Assembly: GCF_900109995.1 (NCBI RefSeq)
Contig: NZ_FOCB01000016.1
Coordinates: 4,443 to 68,442 of the forward strand
Origin: Pseudomonas sp. ok272
Lineage (GTDB): Bacteria > Pseudomonadota > Gammaproteobacteria > Pseudomonadales > Pseudomonadaceae
DNA length: 64,000 nt
Reading direction: 5' to 3'
This document shows, piece after piece, positions 1-8,568 of the stretch. Every line of letters begins with the position of its first letter. Positions within the stretch are counted from its first letter, which is position 1. The translations under genes were made by a program, and so were the position numbers. The notes beneath the pieces were generated by a model that saw only the letters and a program-made list of their open reading frames with translations, was not told where the DNA came from and ran no database searches.

Positions 1-175
1 TGTGACGAAGTACAAGTCACCACCTCCTGCCACGCCTATGGCAGCCCCCAGTACCCGATCAATACCGCGCTGCAGTTACCGCAGCCCCAATCATGTCCGA
101 GGTGAGGGGCGCATCCGTTGCGGTGGTCTGCCGCTCGTGTGTATATGATCAGCCCTTCAATCAGGGAGCCCCACC

Positions 176-544
176 CTGAACTTTGGAAAGACCACCCCCA
201 TCCTGCGTATCTTCGACGAAGCCAAGGCCGTGGAGTTCTACGTTGAGTTCCTGGGGTTCACCCTCGATTGGCAGCACCGTTTCGAGGCGAACTTCCCGTT
301 GTACCTGCAGGTGTCCCGTGGCGAGTGTGTGTTGCATTTGTCCGAGCACCACGGTGATGGTTCGCCGGGTGCGGCGTTGCGGATCGAGACCGATGCGTTG
401 CAGGCGTTTCACCAGCAACTGCTGGCCAAGGATTACCGCTACGCCAAGCCCGGCATCGAGACCACGCCGTGGGGCAGTGAGGACATGAGGATCATCGACC
501 CGTTCGGCAATCGGCTGGTGTTCACCAACGCAGTCTGTGTTTGA
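176..544 (+). CDS. VOC (glyoxalase/bleomycin-resistance fold) family protein, apparent CTG start
   Basis: A small protein of 122 residues, no signal peptide, with one vicinal-oxygen-chelate-type unit: an N-terminal PILRIFDEAKAVEFY strand-helix and a C-terminal WGSEDMRIIDPFGNRLVF segment. Such proteins include glyoxalases, bleomycin-binding proteins and dioxygenases; the substrate here cannot be read. The first ATG/GTG in frame is GTG at 230, but that would remove the conserved first strand. Upstream in frame the reading stays open to CTG at 176, with AGGGAG at 163-168 seven bases before it, so I take CTG as the start. The gene stands alone, followed by a REP doublet. Fold confident, function unknown. 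Confidence 0.75.
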   Translation: MNFGKTTPILRIFDEAKAVEFYVEFLGFTLDWQHRFEANFPLYLQVSRGECVLHLSEHHGDGSPGAALRIETDALQAFHQQLLAKDYRYAKPGIETTPWGSEDMRIIDPFGNRLVFTNAVCV

Positions 545-571
545 ACGGATCGCTCCAGGCCGATAGCCCTT

Positions 572-659
572 GTGGGAGCGAGCCTGCTCGCGAAGGCATT
601 TTTCCAGTCGATGTCCAGGGTGGCTGGCCCACCGCCTTCGCGAGCAGGCTCGCTCCCAC
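572..659. repeat. REP doublet (convergent pair)
   Basis: Two inverted REP arms, GTGGGAGCGAGCCTGCTCGC at the left and its complement ending CTCGCTCCCAC at the right, separated by about 40 bases. It sits between two convergent gene ends (VOC gene and AraC gene), the usual place for Pseudomonas REPs. Confidence 0.9.
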
Positions 660-675
660 CTATAAAAAGACGGCG

Positions 676-1707
676 TCAGCTGTCTGGATGCGCCGCCCGG
701 TGCATCTGCCGGAATTCGCCCGGTGGCATGCCGCGTCGGCTTTTGAAGGTGCGGTGGAATGAGCGCGGTTCGGTGAAGCCCAGGTATTGGGCGATGTCCT
801 GGATCGGCAGGGTGCTGTTGAGCAGGTAGTGCTCGGCCAGTTCCTGGCGCAGGTCGTCGAGGATGTGTTGGTATGAGGTGCCGGCCTGGTGCAGTTGGCG
901 TTGCAGGGTGCGCACGGAGATCGCGAACTGCTCGGCCACTTGTTCCTTGCGCGGCAGTCCCTCCTTCAGCAGTTGGCGCAGGATGTTCTTCACCCGCTGC
1001 TCCAGCGAGGCGTCCTCCAGGGTCGCCATCAATCCCAGGGCATGTTCCTCCAGGGTGCGCAGCAACTGTGCATCGGACTGGCGCAGGGGCAGTTGCAGGT
1101 ACGGCAGGGGCACGATCAGTGCCGAGTAGGGCTGGCTGAACAGCACCGGGCAGTTGAAGAACTCCTCGTACTGGGCCAGCGTGGTGTCGGCGGGTTGGGC
1201 ATGCTCGAACCACACTGCCTCGGCCGTGAGCTGGGTATCGGCGATCCAGCGCGCATATTGCAACCATGAGCCTAGGACGTTCTCCACCAGGTGGCGGCGG
1301 ATGCGCGGGCGTTGGTGGCGGCAGGTCCAGATCAGGTGCACGTGCTGGGCGTGCAGTTCGGCGCGGCTGGTGCCCATGTCCCCGACCAGTTTCTCGAACG
1401 GCATGATGCGGCTCATGGCATCGCCCAGTGTCGCGCAGTTCATGGTGATGTAGCCCAACACGCTCCAGGAGTTGGGCAAGACGAACCGCGCTGCGTTGAG
1501 GCCGAACAACGGATCGCCCGAGTGCTCGCAAAAGTAGTCGAGCAAGTGTTCATGGGCTTCGCCCGGCAAGCGCAGGCTGTTGTCGTTCAACTGTTCGGCC
1601 TGCAGCCCCGCCGCCGCCAGCGCCGGCTCAATGGCCACGCCCAGTTGTTCGGCGTGACGCAAATACTTGAGCAGCGGCGGGACCGAGGTGTAGCCGAGGG
1701 AGTGCAT
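676..1707 (-). CDS. AraC-family transcriptional regulator
   Basis: 343-residue regulator of the OruR-like AraC subgroup: an N-terminal arabinose-binding-type domain (about residues 10-200, with NSWSVLGYITMNC and RIMPFEKLVGDMG) and a C-terminal double helix-turn-helix (about 245-340, with FAISVRTLQRQLHQAG and IAQYLGFTEPRSFHRTFK). The start ATG at 1707 has AAGGA eight bases upstream; longer in-frame extensions lack a ribosome site. It is divergent from the flavoprotein/dehydrogenase/kinase operon starting at 1922, so it is the likely regulator of that operon through the 214-bp shared intergenic region. The inducer is unknown. Confidence 0.88.
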   Translation of the reverse strand: MHSLGYTSVPPLLKYLRHAEQLGVAIEPALAAAGLQAEQLNDNSLRLPGEAHEHLLDYFCEHSGDPLFGLNAARFVLPNSWSVLGYITMNCATLGDAMSRIMPFEKLVGDMGTSRAELHAQHVHLIWTCRHQRPRIRRHLVENVLGSWLQYARWIADTQLTAEAVWFEHAQPADTTLAQYEEFFNCPVLFSQPYSALIVPLPYLQLPLRQSDAQLLRTLEEHALGLMATLEDASLEQRVKNILRQLLKEGLPRKEQVAEQFAISVRTLQRQLHQAGTSYQHILDDLRQELAEHYLLNSTLPIQDIAQYLGFTEPRSFHRTFKSRRGMPPGEFRQMHRAAHPDS

Positions 1708-1921
1708 GATCGGGGTCCTTTGATCGAGACAGGTGCGGGCGCAGGTGCAGACCCTGAAAGGTACGGGCAAAGCACAGCTAAAGTAAATGCCTGGAACCGG
1801 CCGGTCAGGATGACTCAATTGGCTACTCGAACTGGCCGGATGCGACCGTGACAGGTTTTGGCGGCTGACTAACATAGGCGCCTGAAATGACACCTTGAAG
1901 AATCCGCAAAAGGACACACGC

Positions 1922-3517
1922 ATGCGACGCTGGAATGGCTGGGGAGATGCAAGCACGGTGGTCGAGTTGCCGGCCCAGGGCGCGGGGTTTCTCGCCGCGC
2001 GGGTGGGGACCGGGCGGGCGCTGCCCGATGCCACGCTGGAGACGGCGCTGGCCAGGGTGCCGGCTTCACGCCTGGCGGCGCACGCGCTGTACAGCGTCAG
2101 TGCCGAGGACCGCTTGCTGCACGCCCGTGGCCAGAGCCTGGCGGACTGGCTGGCGCTGCGCGAGGGTGCGCCGGGGTTGTATCCGGATGCCGTGGCGTTC
2201 CCCGAGAGTGCCGAGCACATCCGCCAGTTGCTGGCGCTGGCCCAGGATCAAGACCTGTGCCTGATCCCCTACGGCGGCGGCACGTCGGTGGCCGGGCACA
2301 TCAATCCGCCGGCCTCGACGCGTCCGGTGCTGACCGTGTCCCTGGCCCATATGAATCGCCTGCTGGACCTCGACGAGCAGAGCCTGCTGGCCACCTTCGG
2401 CCCTGGCGCCACGGGGCCGCAGGTCGAAAGCCAATTGCGCGCCAAGGGCTACACCCTCGGCCACTTCCCCCAGTCCTGGGAGCTGTCGACCCTCGGCGGC
2501 TGGGTCGCCAGTCGTTCCAGTGGCCAGCAATCGTTGCGCTACGGGCGCATCGAGCAGATGTTTGCCGGTGGCACCCTGGAAACCTTCGCCGGCCCCATGG
2601 CCATCGCCACCTTCCCGGCCTCGGCGGCCGGGCCGGACTTGCGTGAGGTGGTGCTGGGCAGCGAAGGGCGCTTCGGGATCATCTCCGAGGTCAAGGTGCG
2701 GATCAGCCCGCTGCCGGACGACGAGCGTTTCTATGGGGTGTTCCTGCCCGACTGGAACCACGCCCTGCAAGCCATCCGCCAGCTGGCCCAGGCCCGCGTA
2801 CCGCTGTCGATGCTGCGCCTGTCCAACGCCGTGGAGACCGAAACCCAGTTGGCCCTGGCCGGTCATCCGCAGCAGATTGCCTGGCTGGAGAAGTACCTGG
2901 CCCTGCGCGGTGCCGGGGCCGGCAAATGCATGCTGACCTTCGGCGTCACCGGCAACCGCCAGCAGAACGCGCTGTCCCTGCGCCAGGCGCGCAAGCACCT
3001 CAAGGCCTTCGGCGGGGTGTTCACCGGCACCCTGCTGGGCAAGAAGTGGGCGCAGAACCGCTTCCGCTTCCCGTACCTGCGCGAGAACCTGTGGAACGCC
3101 GGCTACGTGGTCGACACCCTGGAGACCGCCACCGACTGGAGCAACGTCGACAACCTGTTGAACCGCGTCGAAGACAGCCTGCGCGCGGGCCTGGCGGCCG
3201 AGGGCGAGCAGGTCCACGTGTTCACTCACCTGTCCCATGTGTATGGCGAAGGGTCGAGCATCTACACCACCTACGTGTTCCGCCCGGCGGCGGACTACCC
3301 GGCCACGCTGGCCCGCTGGCAGGCGCTCAAGCACGCCGCCAGCCAGACCATCGTCGACAACCACGGCACCATTAGTCACCAACACGGCGTGGGCAAGGAC
3401 CACGCGCCGTACCTGCCACGGGAGAAGGGCGCCCTGGCGATGGACACCCTGCAAGCGCTGAGCCGGCACTTCGACCCGGCCGGGCGCTTGAACCCCGGCA
3501 CGTTGTTGCAGGAGTAA
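1922..3517 (+). CDS. FAD-binding oxidase, alkyl-DHAP-synthase-like
   Basis: 531-residue flavoprotein of the FAD-binding PCMH / FAD-linked oxidase C superfamily. The FAD pyrophosphate loop is LIPYGGGTSVAGHI (about residues 115-128), and the C-terminus carries HQHGVGKDHAPYLPREKG followed by FDPAGRLNPG, the pattern of alkylglycerone-phosphate synthase and glycolate/D-lactate oxidases. The LSTLGGWVASRSSGQQS stretch resembles alkyl-DHAP synthases more than GlcD. The start is ATG 1922 with AAAGGA eight bases before it; a TTG 27 bases upstream is less likely. First gene of a tight operon with a GlpD-like enzyme and an FGGY kinase, which suggests a glycerol- or polyol-phosphate substrate. The exact reaction is an inference. 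Confidence 0.82.
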   Translation: MRRWNGWGDASTVVELPAQGAGFLAARVGTGRALPDATLETALARVPASRLAAHALYSVSAEDRLLHARGQSLADWLALREGAPGLYPDAVAFPESAEHIRQLLALAQDQDLCLIPYGGGTSVAGHINPPASTRPVLTVSLAHMNRLLDLDEQSLLATFGPGATGPQVESQLRAKGYTLGHFPQSWELSTLGGWVASRSSGQQSLRYGRIEQMFAGGTLETFAGPMAIATFPASAAGPDLREVVLGSEGRFGIISEVKVRISPLPDDERFYGVFLPDWNHALQAIRQLAQARVPLSMLRLSNAVETETQLALAGHPQQIAWLEKYLALRGAGAGKCMLTFGVTGNRQQNALSLRQARKHLKAFGGVFTGTLLGKKWAQNRFRFPYLRENLWNAGYVVDTLETATDWSNVDNLLNRVEDSLRAGLAAEGEQVHVFTHLSHVYGEGSSIYTTYVFRPAADYPATLARWQALKHAASQTIVDNHGTISHQHGVGKDHAPYLPREKGALAMDTLQALSRHFDPAGRLNPGTLLQE

Positions 3518-3521
3518 GGCG

Positions 3522-5105
3522 ATGAGCCTGGACTGGAATGCCGCGTGGCGACAGCAGGTGCTGCCGACCCTGGCGGATGAGACCTGGGACCTGATCGTGA
3601 TCGGCGGCGGCATCAGTGGCGCCGGCATCCTGCGTGAAGCGGCGCGCCGTGGCTGGCGTTGCCTGTTGCTGGAGCAACGGGATTTCGCCTGGGGCACCTC
3701 CAGCCGCTCCTCGAAGATGGTCCATGGCGGCTTGCGCTACATCGCCAAGGGCCAGTGGCGCCTGACCCGCGACTCGGTGCGCGAGCGCCAGCGCTTGCTG
3801 GACGAAGCGCCGGGGCTGGTCGAACCGATGAGCTTCATGATGCCGCACTACCGTGGCGGCTTTCCCGGGCCACGGGTCATGGGCGGCTTGCTCACGGTGT
3901 ACGACGCCCTGGCGGGGCGGCGCAGCCATCGCTTTCACACTGCGCAGCAACTGGGCTACCTGGCGCCGGGCCTCAAGGACCACGACTTGCTCGGCGGCAC
4001 CTGCTTTGTCGACGCCCTGACCGACGACGCGCGACTGGTGATGCGCGTGCTCAGCGAGGCTCGGGCCGACGGCGCCCTGGCGCTCAACGGCGTGCGGGTG
4101 CAGCAGTTGCTGCGTGAGAACGGCCGGGTCTGCGGGGTGCAGGTCGAAGACAGCGAGGGCGGCGAGCCGTTGCAGGTGCGTTGCCGCACCCTGGCCGTGG
4201 CCACCGGCGCCTGGGCCGAGCGCTTGCGCCCGACCGATGTGCCGCGTCAGTTGCGTCCGCTGCGTGGCAGTCATCTGTTGCTGCCGGGCTGGCGCCTGCC
4301 GGTGGCCCAGGCGTTCACCTTCCTCCACGAGCATGACCGGCGCCCGGTGTTCGTCTTCCCGTGGGAAGGCGCGACGGTGGTCGGCACCACCGACCTGGAT
4401 CACACCGAGGACCTGGACCAGAGCGCCAGGATCAGCCTGGAAGAACTCGACTACCTGCTGGCCGCCTGCGCCCAGCAATTCCCCCAGGCCCGGGTGGGCG
4501 CGGCGGATGTGTTGTCGACCTGGTCGGGGGTGCGCCCGGTGGTCGGCAGCGGCGAGGGCGCGCCGTCCAATGAAACCCGCGAGCACGTGCTGTGGCAGGA
4601 GCCCGGCTGCGTGACCCTGGCCGGCGGCAAGCTGACCACCTTTCGCCCGCAGGCCATCGAAGTGCTCCAGGCCTGCGGGGCGATGCTCGGTCGCGAGGTG
4701 GTGGATGACGGTGCGCCGGTGTTTGCGCCGGTGGTCGCGCTGCCCCTGTCGAGCGTGAGTGCGCGCCAATGGCGGCGGCTGGCCGGGCGCCATGGCCGGG
4801 ATCTGCCCCGGTTGGCGCTGCTGTTGGCCGAACTGGGCCACGACACCGTGGGCGCCAGCGACACCTTGTGGGCCGAGCTGGCCTTGGCCTGCGACACGGA
4901 GATGGTCTTGTACCTCGATGACCTGCTGCTGCGCCGCACCCGGCTTGGCCTGTTGTTACCCGAGGGCGCGGCGCAGTACCTGCCCGCCATTCGCCGGCTG
5001 TGCCAGCCACGGCTGGGGTGGAGTGACGAGCGCTGGCTGGCGCAAGAAGCGCGTTACCGGGCGTTGTGGCAACGCCATCACGGTTTACCGGATGCCACGC
5101 ACTGA
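3522..5105 (+). CDS. Glycerol-3-phosphate dehydrogenase/oxidase family flavoprotein
   Basis: 527 residues. The N-terminal FAD dinucleotide fold DLIVIGGGISGAGILREAA (about residues 24-42) is followed by the family signature WGTSSRSSKMVHGGLRYI, as in GlpD, which oxidises sn-glycerol 3-phosphate to dihydroxyacetone phosphate and passes electrons to quinone. It begins four bases after the stop of the upstream oxidase, with GGAG overlapping that gene's end, so the two are translationally linked. The classical glp genes (glpF, glpK, glpR) are not alongside; the partner oxidase and the FGGY kinase point to a specialised polyol or glycerol-ether route and not to housekeeping GlpD. Confidence 0.85.
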   Translation: MSLDWNAAWRQQVLPTLADETWDLIVIGGGISGAGILREAARRGWRCLLLEQRDFAWGTSSRSSKMVHGGLRYIAKGQWRLTRDSVRERQRLLDEAPGLVEPMSFMMPHYRGGFPGPRVMGGLLTVYDALAGRRSHRFHTAQQLGYLAPGLKDHDLLGGTCFVDALTDDARLVMRVLSEARADGALALNGVRVQQLLRENGRVCGVQVEDSEGGEPLQVRCRTLAVATGAWAERLRPTDVPRQLRPLRGSHLLLPGWRLPVAQAFTFLHEHDRRPVFVFPWEGATVVGTTDLDHTEDLDQSARISLEELDYLLAACAQQFPQARVGAADVLSTWSGVRPVVGSGEGAPSNETREHVLWQEPGCVTLAGGKLTTFRPQAIEVLQACGAMLGREVVDDGAPVFAPVVALPLSSVSARQWRRLAGRHGRDLPRLALLLAELGHDTVGASDTLWAELALACDTEMVLYLDDLLLRRTRLGLLLPEGAAQYLPAIRRLCQPRLGWSDERWLAQEARYRALWQRHHGLPDATH

Positions 5106-5125
5106 TGCCCATCAAAGAGAGCTCC

Positions 5126-6694
5126 ATGGATAACCATCCGAACACGCGTTACCTGCTGGCAATCGACAATGGCACCCAGAGCGTGCGGGCGTTGTTGTTC
5201 GACCTGCAGGGCAATCTGCTGGGCAAAGGCAAGGTCGAACTCCAGGCCTATTACTCCACGCAGCCCGGCTGGGCCGAGCAGGACCCGGATTACTACTGGG
5301 CCAAGCTGGGCGAAGCCTGCCAGCAACTGTGGGCGCAAACCGGCATCGACCGTTCGCTGATTGCCGGCGTGTCCCTGACCACCCAGCGCGGCACGTTGAT
5401 CAACGTCGACGCGCAAGGCCAGGCATTGCGCCCGGCGATCCTGTGGCTCGACCAGCGCCAGACCGAGGTCGAAGGCGGGATCAAGGGTCCGTGGGGCTGG
5501 CTGTTCAAGCTGATCGGTGCCCAGGCCACCGTGGACTACTTCCGCGCCCAGGCCGAGGCCAACTGGATCGCCCGCCACCAGCCCGAGGTGTGGGCGGCTA
5601 CCGACAAGTTCCTGCTGCTGTCGGGCTTTCTCACCCATCGCCTGTGCGGGCGCTTCGTCGACTCGGTGGGCGGCTGCGTCGGCTACCTGCCGTTCGACTT
5701 CAAGCACCTGCGCTGGGCCGCGCCCGGCGACTGGAAGTGGCAGGCGCTGGCGGTGCGTCCCGAGCAACTGCCAACCCTCTACAAACCGGGGGAAACCCTG
5801 GGCCAGATCAGCGCCGAGGCCAGCCGCCACACCGGCATTCCCGAGGGCTTGCCGCTGATCGCCGCCGGTGCCGACAAGGCCTGCGAGGTGCTGGGCTCAG
5901 GCGTGGTCGACGCCAACACGGTGTGCCTGTCCTATGGCACCACGGCGACGATCACCAGCACCCGCTCGCGCTACCTGGAAATCGTCCCGCTGATTCCGCC
6001 GTACCCGGCCGCCATGCCCGATCGCTACAACTGCGAGGTGATGATCTATCGCGGCTATTGGATGGTCAGTTGGTTCAAGAACGAGTTTGGCCTGCGGGAA
6101 ATGCAACAGGCCAAGGAGCTGGGGCTGGAGCCGGAGCAACTGTTCGACGCGCTGGTCAATGCAGTGCCGGCCGGTTCCATGGGGTTGATGCTGCAACCGT
6201 ACTGGTCGCCGGGGATTCGTGACCCGGGGATGGAAGCCAAGGGCGCGATGATCGGCTTTGGCGACGTGCACACCCGCGCGCACATCTACCGGGCGATCCT
6301 TGAGGGGCTGGCCTACGCGTTGCGCCAGGGCATGGAGAAGATCGAAAGCCGCTCCAAGGTGTCGATCACCCGCCTGCGGGTGGCCGGCGGCGGTTCCCAG
6401 AGCGACGCGGCGATGCAACTGACGGCGGACATTTTCGGCTTGCCGGCCGAGCGGCCCCATGTGTATGAGGCCTCCGGCCTGGGGGCGGCGATTGCTTGTT
6501 CGGTGGGGCTCGGGCTGCATGCGGACTTCCCCTCGGCCATGGCCGCGATGACCCGGGTCGGCGAGGTGTTCACCCCGAATCCCGAGGCCCAGGCGATCTA
6601 TCAGCGGCTGTACAGCGAGGTCTACCTGCGCATGTATCGCCAGCTCAAGCCGTTGTACCAGAGCATCCGGCAGATCACCGGCTACCCGGCCTGA
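5126..6694 (+). CDS. FGGY-family carbohydrate kinase
   Basis: 522-residue sugar/polyol kinase. The N-terminal phosphate-binding motif is LLAIDNGTQSVRALLFD (about residues 9-25) and the C-terminal FGGY nucleotide-binding segment is LRVAGGGSQSDAAMQLTADI, followed by ASGLGAAIACSVG. Family members phosphorylate glycerol, xylulose, ribulose, erythritol and similar compounds; the substrate cannot be assigned here. The start is ATG 5126 with AAAGAGAG upstream, 20 bases after the dehydrogenase stop. Third gene of the AraC-controlled operon, where it presumably makes the phosphorylated substrate for the two flavoproteins. Confidence 0.88.
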   Translation: MDNHPNTRYLLAIDNGTQSVRALLFDLQGNLLGKGKVELQAYYSTQPGWAEQDPDYYWAKLGEACQQLWAQTGIDRSLIAGVSLTTQRGTLINVDAQGQALRPAILWLDQRQTEVEGGIKGPWGWLFKLIGAQATVDYFRAQAEANWIARHQPEVWAATDKFLLLSGFLTHRLCGRFVDSVGGCVGYLPFDFKHLRWAAPGDWKWQALAVRPEQLPTLYKPGETLGQISAEASRHTGIPEGLPLIAAGADKACEVLGSGVVDANTVCLSYGTTATITSTRSRYLEIVPLIPPYPAAMPDRYNCEVMIYRGYWMVSWFKNEFGLREMQQAKELGLEPEQLFDALVNAVPAGSMGLMLQPYWSPGIRDPGMEAKGAMIGFGDVHTRAHIYRAILEGLAYALRQGMEKIESRSKVSITRLRVAGGGSQSDAAMQLTADIFGLPAERPHVYEASGLGAAIACSVGLGLHADFPSAMAAMTRVGEVFTPNPEAQAIYQRLYSEVYLRMYRQLKPLYQSIRQITGYPA

Positions 6695-6724
6695 CGATGC
6701 ACTCATCAACACCGTAAATCCCCT

Positions 6725-6812
6725 GTGGGAGCGGGCTTGCTCGCGAAAGCGTCGGGTCAGTCAACATTGATATCGGTTGGCAGATTGCATTCGCGGGCAA
6801 GCCCGCTCCCAC
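6725..6812. repeat. REP doublet
   Basis: Inverted arms of the GGGAGCGGGCTTGCTCGCGA variant with about 35 bases between them, just after the kinase gene. Together with the next doublet and the hairpin at 7045 it occupies the 518-bp gene-free stretch 6695-7212. Confidence 0.88.
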
Positions 6813-6856
6813 CCTGGTCCACGGCGAACACACATCCGGGGGCAGCTCAATTCCTT

Positions 6857-6946
6857 GTAGGAGCGAGGCTTGCCCGCGAAGGCGGTAAGTCTGGCGACAT
6901 CAATGTTGAATGGGCTGGCCGGTTCGCGGGCAAGCCTCGCTCCTAC
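6857..6946. repeat. REP doublet, GTAGGAGCGAGGCTTGCCC variant
   Basis: Inverted arms with the core GTAGGAGCGAGGCTTGCCCG. This is the same variant that is interrupted by the 145-bp element at 12251 and 45108; here both arms carry an uninterrupted AGGCTTGCCC site, so it shows what an empty target looks like. Confidence 0.88.
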
Positions 6947-7044
6947 GGGCTCAACCCAGATTCCTGCTCGCAATGGCGGTGACGAGCGGCATGGCTAAGA
7001 CAGTTGCTCCCACAGGGGGCGGTGTCGAGCACAGGTTACGTGTC

Positions 7045-7074
7045 CAGCACAGATCCAGCGTGGGATCTGTGCTG
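7045..7074. other. Perfect 12-bp hairpin of unknown role
   Basis: CAGCACAGATCC and its exact complement are separated by six bases, AGCGTG. There is no T-run after it, so it is not a standard intrinsic terminator. It lies between the kinase operon and the phospholipase gene, about 140 bases before the latter's start. It may be an operator, an mRNA structure or a terminator working with other signals; nothing decides between these. Confidence 0.55.
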
Positions 7075-7212
7075 CTCCGGGGATTTGGCGCCAGGTTTCG
7101 TGCTGGCATGGCGCCATCGGAGAGCTTTTTTGGCCAGATTGGACAGTGTCAGCACCGGGGTCGATTGTTAGGCTCCCCCTCAACGTAGCCATCCAATAAG
7201 AGCGAAAAGCCG

Positions 7213-8514
7213 ATGATGCCCCGATTCCTCCTGCTGCTGCTTTGCACCGCAGCCCCGGCAGCCTGGGGCTGGTCCAACCATACGGTGGGCAGCTACCTGG
7301 CGTTGCAGGACGTTCCCGCCTTGCGTGACGCCGCACCGGTCGAAGTCGAGCCCCTGGCGCAATTTGTCGCCCAGCAGTACAGCGCCGTGGCGCAATTGCT
7401 GGACGAGCAGGAGCGTTTCGCCCGCGAACATTTCAACGCCTACCCGCCACGCCCCGACAGCCTGAAACTGCCCGCGACGCCCCCGGACGATCTGTCACAA
7501 GCCTTGCTGCACGCCCTGCGCGTCAATCCGTTGATCCACCTGTCGATGGTGATCCAGCCGCTGCCGGGGCAGGACATGCCGGCACACCCGCACCTCAAGG
7601 CCGAGCAGGTGATGGTGGCGCAGACCCTCTCTCCGTGGAACCAGCAACGCTTCGTGCAGCTGACCAGCGGGGAGGCCGTGAGCCCGGTGGCGGTGCTGGC
7701 CAGTGCGGCCGACGAGCCGGACTACGGCCACGACATCAACCTGTTCAGCGACAACCCGGGCCCAGTCGCCGCGCTGTACGGCTTCGGCCCGCAGCCGTTT
7801 GGCGATGCGCGCTTCCAGTTCAGCTCCCAGGCCCCGTTCCACATGGGCTTCTTCCATGAAAGCCCGGTGGTGTACGCCGCTGCCGGTTTCCTGCAGCGCA
7901 GTTGGCCGCAATGGCGGGCCTATCAATACCTGGGCTTGTCGCGCCTGGCGTTTGCCACCGGGCATCCTTATTGGGGCTACCGGTTTCTCGGCTGGGGCCT
8001 GCACCACATCCAGGACCTGACCCAGCCCTATCACGCCAAGCCGCTGCCGGGTGTCGACCTGCCCAGCATGCTGCTGATGGAAGGCAAGGCCCTGGCCGGT
8101 TTCGACACCGACAAAAAAGCCGCCATCGAACGCGTCGCCACGCGCCACACGGAAGTCGAGAAGTACCAATTCACCTGGCTCTCGCGCCTGCTGCTGAGCG
8201 GTCAGCCGCATCCGATGCTGGCGGCCTATGCCGATACCCGCCGGGACGCCAGCTACCCGCCGTATTCGGTGGACTACCTGACGAACGTGGTCAGCGCCGA
8301 GTCTGCGGCCCAGGCCGCTGCGTTCGACGCGGCCATCGGCCAATGGCTGGACACCGCGCCACCGACCACCCGTTTCAGCGCCGGCAACCAGGTGCAGCGC
8401 GAAGATTACGACCACCCCGCTCTCAACCAGCAGTTGCTGCAATTGATCGGGCACTTCGGCGCCCACAGCCGCAACTACGTGGGTGCCGGCATGGCTAAGC
8501 CCGAGACGCCATAG
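7213..8514 (+). CDS. Secreted zinc-dependent phospholipase C / P1-nuclease-fold protein
   Basis: 433 residues with a short signal peptide (residues 1-19, cleavage after AAWG) that leaves Trp20 as the first mature residue, as in Bacillus cereus phospholipase C and P1 nuclease, where the N-terminal Trp binds zinc. The other metal-ligand motifs are present: His23, an Asp in DEPDYGHD, His264-x3-Asp268-x5-His274 (HHIQDLTQPYH) and His312-x3-Glu316. I infer a trinuclear-zinc hydrolase of the phospholipase C/S1-P1 superfamily; the substrate (phospholipid or other phosphodiester) is not determined. It is followed by the DUF1302/DUF1329 pair on the same strand. The ATG at 7213 is immediately followed by a second ATG, so the start is uncertain by one codon. 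Confidence 0.75.
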   Translation: MMPRFLLLLLCTAAPAAWGWSNHTVGSYLALQDVPALRDAAPVEVEPLAQFVAQQYSAVAQLLDEQERFAREHFNAYPPRPDSLKLPATPPDDLSQALLHALRVNPLIHLSMVIQPLPGQDMPAHPHLKAEQVMVAQTLSPWNQQRFVQLTSGEAVSPVAVLASAADEPDYGHDINLFSDNPGPVAALYGFGPQPFGDARFQFSSQAPFHMGFFHESPVVYAAAGFLQRSWPQWRAYQYLGLSRLAFATGHPYWGYRFLGWGLHHIQDLTQPYHAKPLPGVDLPSMLLMEGKALAGFDTDKKAAIERVATRHTEVEKYQFTWLSRLLLSGQPHPMLAAYADTRRDASYPPYSVDYLTNVVSAESAAQAAAFDAAIGQWLDTAPPTTRFSAGNQVQREDYDHPALNQQLLQLIGHFGAHSRNYVGAGMAKPETP

Positions 8515-8533
8515 AGCGCCCGGGCCACACAAA

Positions 8534-8541
8534 AACAACAA
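8534..8541 (+). promoter_or_regulatory. Candidate Crc/Hfq catabolite-repression (CA) motif
   Basis: AACAACAA, an exact AANAANAA match, lies 28 bases before the DUF1302 start codon in the mRNA leader. In Pseudomonas, Hfq with Crc binds such A-rich motifs and represses translation under good carbon supply. Function here is inferred from the motif and its position only. Confidence 0.5.
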
Positions 8542-8568
8542 GATCAGTTTTAAAGGGAGGAACACGCA

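Noticed and set aside
1..105. Open reading frame entering from the left edge and ending TGA at 103-105 (34 codons), possibly the end of a gene
   Set aside because: Too short to tell from chance and no recognisable family; left unannotated.
161..1531. Long minus-strand reading of 456 codons over the VOC gene and AraC gene
   Set aside because: Composition is Pro/Arg/His-rich without family features, and it is the shadow of the AraC gene and crosses a REP.
2066..3697. Long antisense readings across the flavoprotein operon
   Set aside because: Typical of GC-rich coding DNA; no ribosome site and no domain.
7045..7074. ANTAR-type target, because the hexaloop AGCGTG also has A1 and G4
   Set aside because: A single long hairpin with no terminator overlap and no ANTAR gene nearby; the loop match alone is likely chance.
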